Positions 4,283 through 5,832 of a DNA stretch of 5,832 bases are shown piece by piece. The first letter of the stretch is position 1. Each line of letters starts with the position of its first letter. A program made the translations under genes and the position numbers. Origin of the DNA: Klenkia sp. (lineage in GTDB: Bacteria > Actinomycetota > Actinomycetes > Mycobacteriales > Geodermatophilaceae); assembly GCA_025966215.1 (NCBI GenBank), contig JAOPVM010000453.1:1-5832 (forward strand), read 5' to 3'. The notes below the pieces were generated by a model that was not told the origin of the DNA, did no database searches, and worked only from the letters and a program-made list of their open reading frames with translations.

Positions 4283-5832
4283 TCAGTCGAGGGCGCGACC
4301 GACGGCCACGGCCCGGGTGTCCGGGGCCGCGACGCGGGCGGCGTCGGCCTCCTGGTCGTTGTCCTCGGTCTGCGACCGCCGCTCGGCCTCGACCCGGGCG
4401 GCGTAGGAGGCGACCTCGTTGGTGATCCGCTCCTCGTCCCAGCCCAGCACCCCGGCGACGGCGTGCGCGACGGCATCGGCGGACTCGGTGCCGCGGTGCG
4501 GGGTCTCGATCGAGATCCGGGTACGCCGGGCCAGCAGGTCGTCCAGGTGCAGCGCACCCTCGCGGGCGGCGCCCCACACCATCTCGACCATCAGGTACTC
4601 CTCGGCGCCGGGCACCGGCTCGAGCAGCGAGCGGTCGTCGGCGGCGAGCTCGAGCACGTCCGGGGTGAGCGAGCCGTACCGGTTGAGCAGGTGCTCGGCG
4701 CGGAAGCGCGGCACGCCCCACTGGTCGGCCAGCCGGTCCAGGGAGTTGACCATCGCGAAGTAGCCCTCGGCGCCGACCAGCGGCACGTCCTCGGTGACGC
4801 TCTTCGGGATGGTCCGGGTGACGTCCTCGGCGACGGCGTCCACCGCGTCGGCCGCCATCGGCCGGTAGGTCGTGTACTTGCCGCCGGCGACGGAGATGAC
4901 GCCGGGCGAGGGGCGGGCGACGGCGTGCTCACGGGAGAGCTGGCTGGTGTCCTCGGACTCACCCGACAGCAGCGGGCGGAGCCCGGCGTAGACCCCGGAG
5001 ATGTCCTCGTGGGTCAGCGGGGTGGTCAGCACCTCGTTGACGTGGTCGAGGATGTAGTCGATGTCGGCCCGGGACGCCGCCGGGTGCGCCTTGTCCAGCG
5101 TCCAGTCGGTGTCCGTGGTCCCGACGATCCAGAGGCTGCCCCACGGGATGACGAACAGCACCGACTTCTCGGTGCGCAGGATCAGGCCGGCCTCGCCGTT
5201 GATCCGGTCCCGCGGGACGACGACGTGCACGCCCTTGCTGGCCCGCACGTGGAAGCGGCCCCGGCCGCCGAGCAGCGTCTGCAGGTCGTCGGTCCACACC
5301 CCGGTGGCGTTGACCACCACCTCGCTGCGGACGTCGACCTCCGCCCCGGTCTCCACGTCCCGCACCCGGGCGCCCACAACCCGGCCGCCGGCCCGGGTGA
5401 ACCCGACCACCTCGGCGGAGTTGAGCACCGTCGCGCCGTAGGCCGCGGCGGTGAGCGCCACGGTGAGGGTGTGCCGGGCGTCGTCGGCCTGGGCGTCGTA
5501 GTAGCGCACCGCGCCGACCAGCGCGTCGGGCTTGAGCGCGGGGAACAGCCGGCGGGCGCCGGTGCGGGTCAGGTGCTTCTGCCCGGGCATGGGCTCGGAC
5601 AGCGCGCCGAGCCGGGCCAGCCCGTCGTAGAGCGCCAGCCCGGCGGTGACGTAGGGCCGCTCCCACACGTGGTGGGTCAGCGGGTAGAGGAACGGCACCG
5701 GCTTGACCAGGTGCGGGGCGATCCGGTTGACCGCCAGGTCACGCTCGTGCAGCGCCTCGCGGACCAGCCCGAAGTCGAACTGCTCGAGGTAGCGCAGCCC
5801 GCCGTGGAACAGCTTCGACGAACGTGAGGAGG
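4283..5832 (-). CDS. glpD: Glycerol-3-phosphate dehydrogenase, FAD-dependent (N-terminus outside window)
   Basis: Oxidises sn-glycerol-3-phosphate to dihydroxyacetone phosphate, passing electrons via FAD to the quinone pool at the inner face of the membrane. It links glycerol and phospholipid catabolism to glycolysis. The visible 515 residues begin with SSRSSKLFHGGLRYLEQF, the well-known GlpD segment that follows the FAD-binding Rossmann motif. Roughly 50-60 N-terminal residues with the GxGxxG motif lie past the right edge. Further family blocks in order: APHLVKPVPFLYPL, VNATGVWTDDLQ, RASKGVHVVVPRDRI, VIPWGSLWIVGTTDTDW and SVAGGKYTTYRPMA, all in the oxidoreductase domain, then the C-terminal helical domain (RYGSLTPDVLEL, VEMVWGAAREGALHLDDLLARRTRI). 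The tail is acidic (SQTEDNDQEADAARVAAPD) and polar. The GTG at 5698 is internal, because the frame continues with conserved sequence to the window end. The GNAT gene follows within about 16 bases. Confidence 0.97.
   Translation of the reverse strand, partial: SSRSSKLFHGGLRYLEQFDFGLVREALHERDLAVNRIAPHLVKPVPFLYPLTHHVWERPYVTAGLALYDGLARLGALSEPMPGQKHLTRTGARRLFPALKPDALVGAVRYYDAQADDARHTLTVALTAAAYGATVLNSAEVVGFTRAGGRVVGARVRDVETGAEVDVRSEVVVNATGVWTDDLQTLLGGRGRFHVRASKGVHVVVPRDRINGEAGLILRTEKSVLFVIPWGSLWIVGTTDTDWTLDKAHPAASRADIDYILDHVNEVLTTPLTHEDISGVYAGLRPLLSGESEDTSQLSREHAVARPSPGVISVAGGKYTTYRPMAADAVDAVAEDVTRTIPKSVTEDVPLVGAEGYFAMVNSLDRLADQWGVPRFRAEHLLNRYGSLTPDVLELAADDRSLLEPVPGAEEYLMVEMVWGAAREGALHLDDLLARRTRISIETPHRGTESADAVAHAVAGVLGWDEERITNEVASYAARVEAERRSQTEDNDQEADAARVAAPDTRAVAVGRALD

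Noticed and set aside
1967..5827. A 1286-codon open frame on the plus strand
   Set aside because: It runs antisense through parts of the M20, membrane protein, GNAT and glpD genes, all of which have recognisable motifs on the minus strand. Its product is Arg/Pro/Gly/Ser-rich with no family features, as expected for stop-poor antisense frames at this GC content.
1..5832. tRNA, rRNA, CRISPR array, transposase or integrase genes, attachment sites
   Set aside because: Both strands were read for cloverleaf-like sequence, regularly spaced repeats, terminal inverted repeats and recombinase motifs. None was found, and coding sequence accounts for nearly the whole window.

Overview
The window is very GC-rich (GC strongly favoured at third codon positions) and every supported gene lies on the minus strand. 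Together with the protein types this points to a high-GC actinomycete chromosome. A Geodermatophilaceae-like or related lineage is a plausible guess, but the sequence alone does not prove it.

Layout in the direction of transcription (right to left): (1) the 3' nine-tenths of glpD, an FAD-dependent glycerol-3-phosphate dehydrogenase whose N-terminus lies beyond the right edge; (2) a small GNAT acetyltransferase whose conserved sequence begins almost directly after the glpD stop without an ordinary start codon; (3) a small membrane protein with a Pro/Gly/Gln-rich N-terminus and four predicted membrane helices, whose ATG overlaps the GNAT stop as ATGA; (4) a 178-bp spacer with an 11-bp tandem repeat and a weak hairpin, the only real intergenic gap; (5) an M20-family zinc peptidase/deacylase; (6) a PhnB-like VOC protein with a clear GAGGAG ribosome binding site; (7) a broken HMG-CoA lyase homologue; (8) the start and nearly all of a short-chain flavin reductase (HsaB-like), whose 3' end runs off the left edge.

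Genes 1-3 form one tightly packed group and genes 5-8 another. The members look metabolically miscellaneous: glycerol-3-phosphate oxidation, acyl transfer, amide hydrolysis, an HMG-CoA-lyase-type C-C lyase and flavin reduction. I see no defence system, mobile element, RNA gene or CRISPR array, and no convincing undescribed system.

The most interesting object is the HMG-CoA lyase relic. A four-copy pentanucleotide repeat puts its two halves in different frames; three copies would restore the frame. Independently, it lacks the N-terminal catalytic Arg-Asp-Gly motif and the His-x-His-Asp metal-binding segment. Several lesions at functional sites argue for a decaying pseudogene more than a reversible switch. 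Its stop codon still overlaps the flavin reductase start, a trace of the original translationally coupled arrangement.
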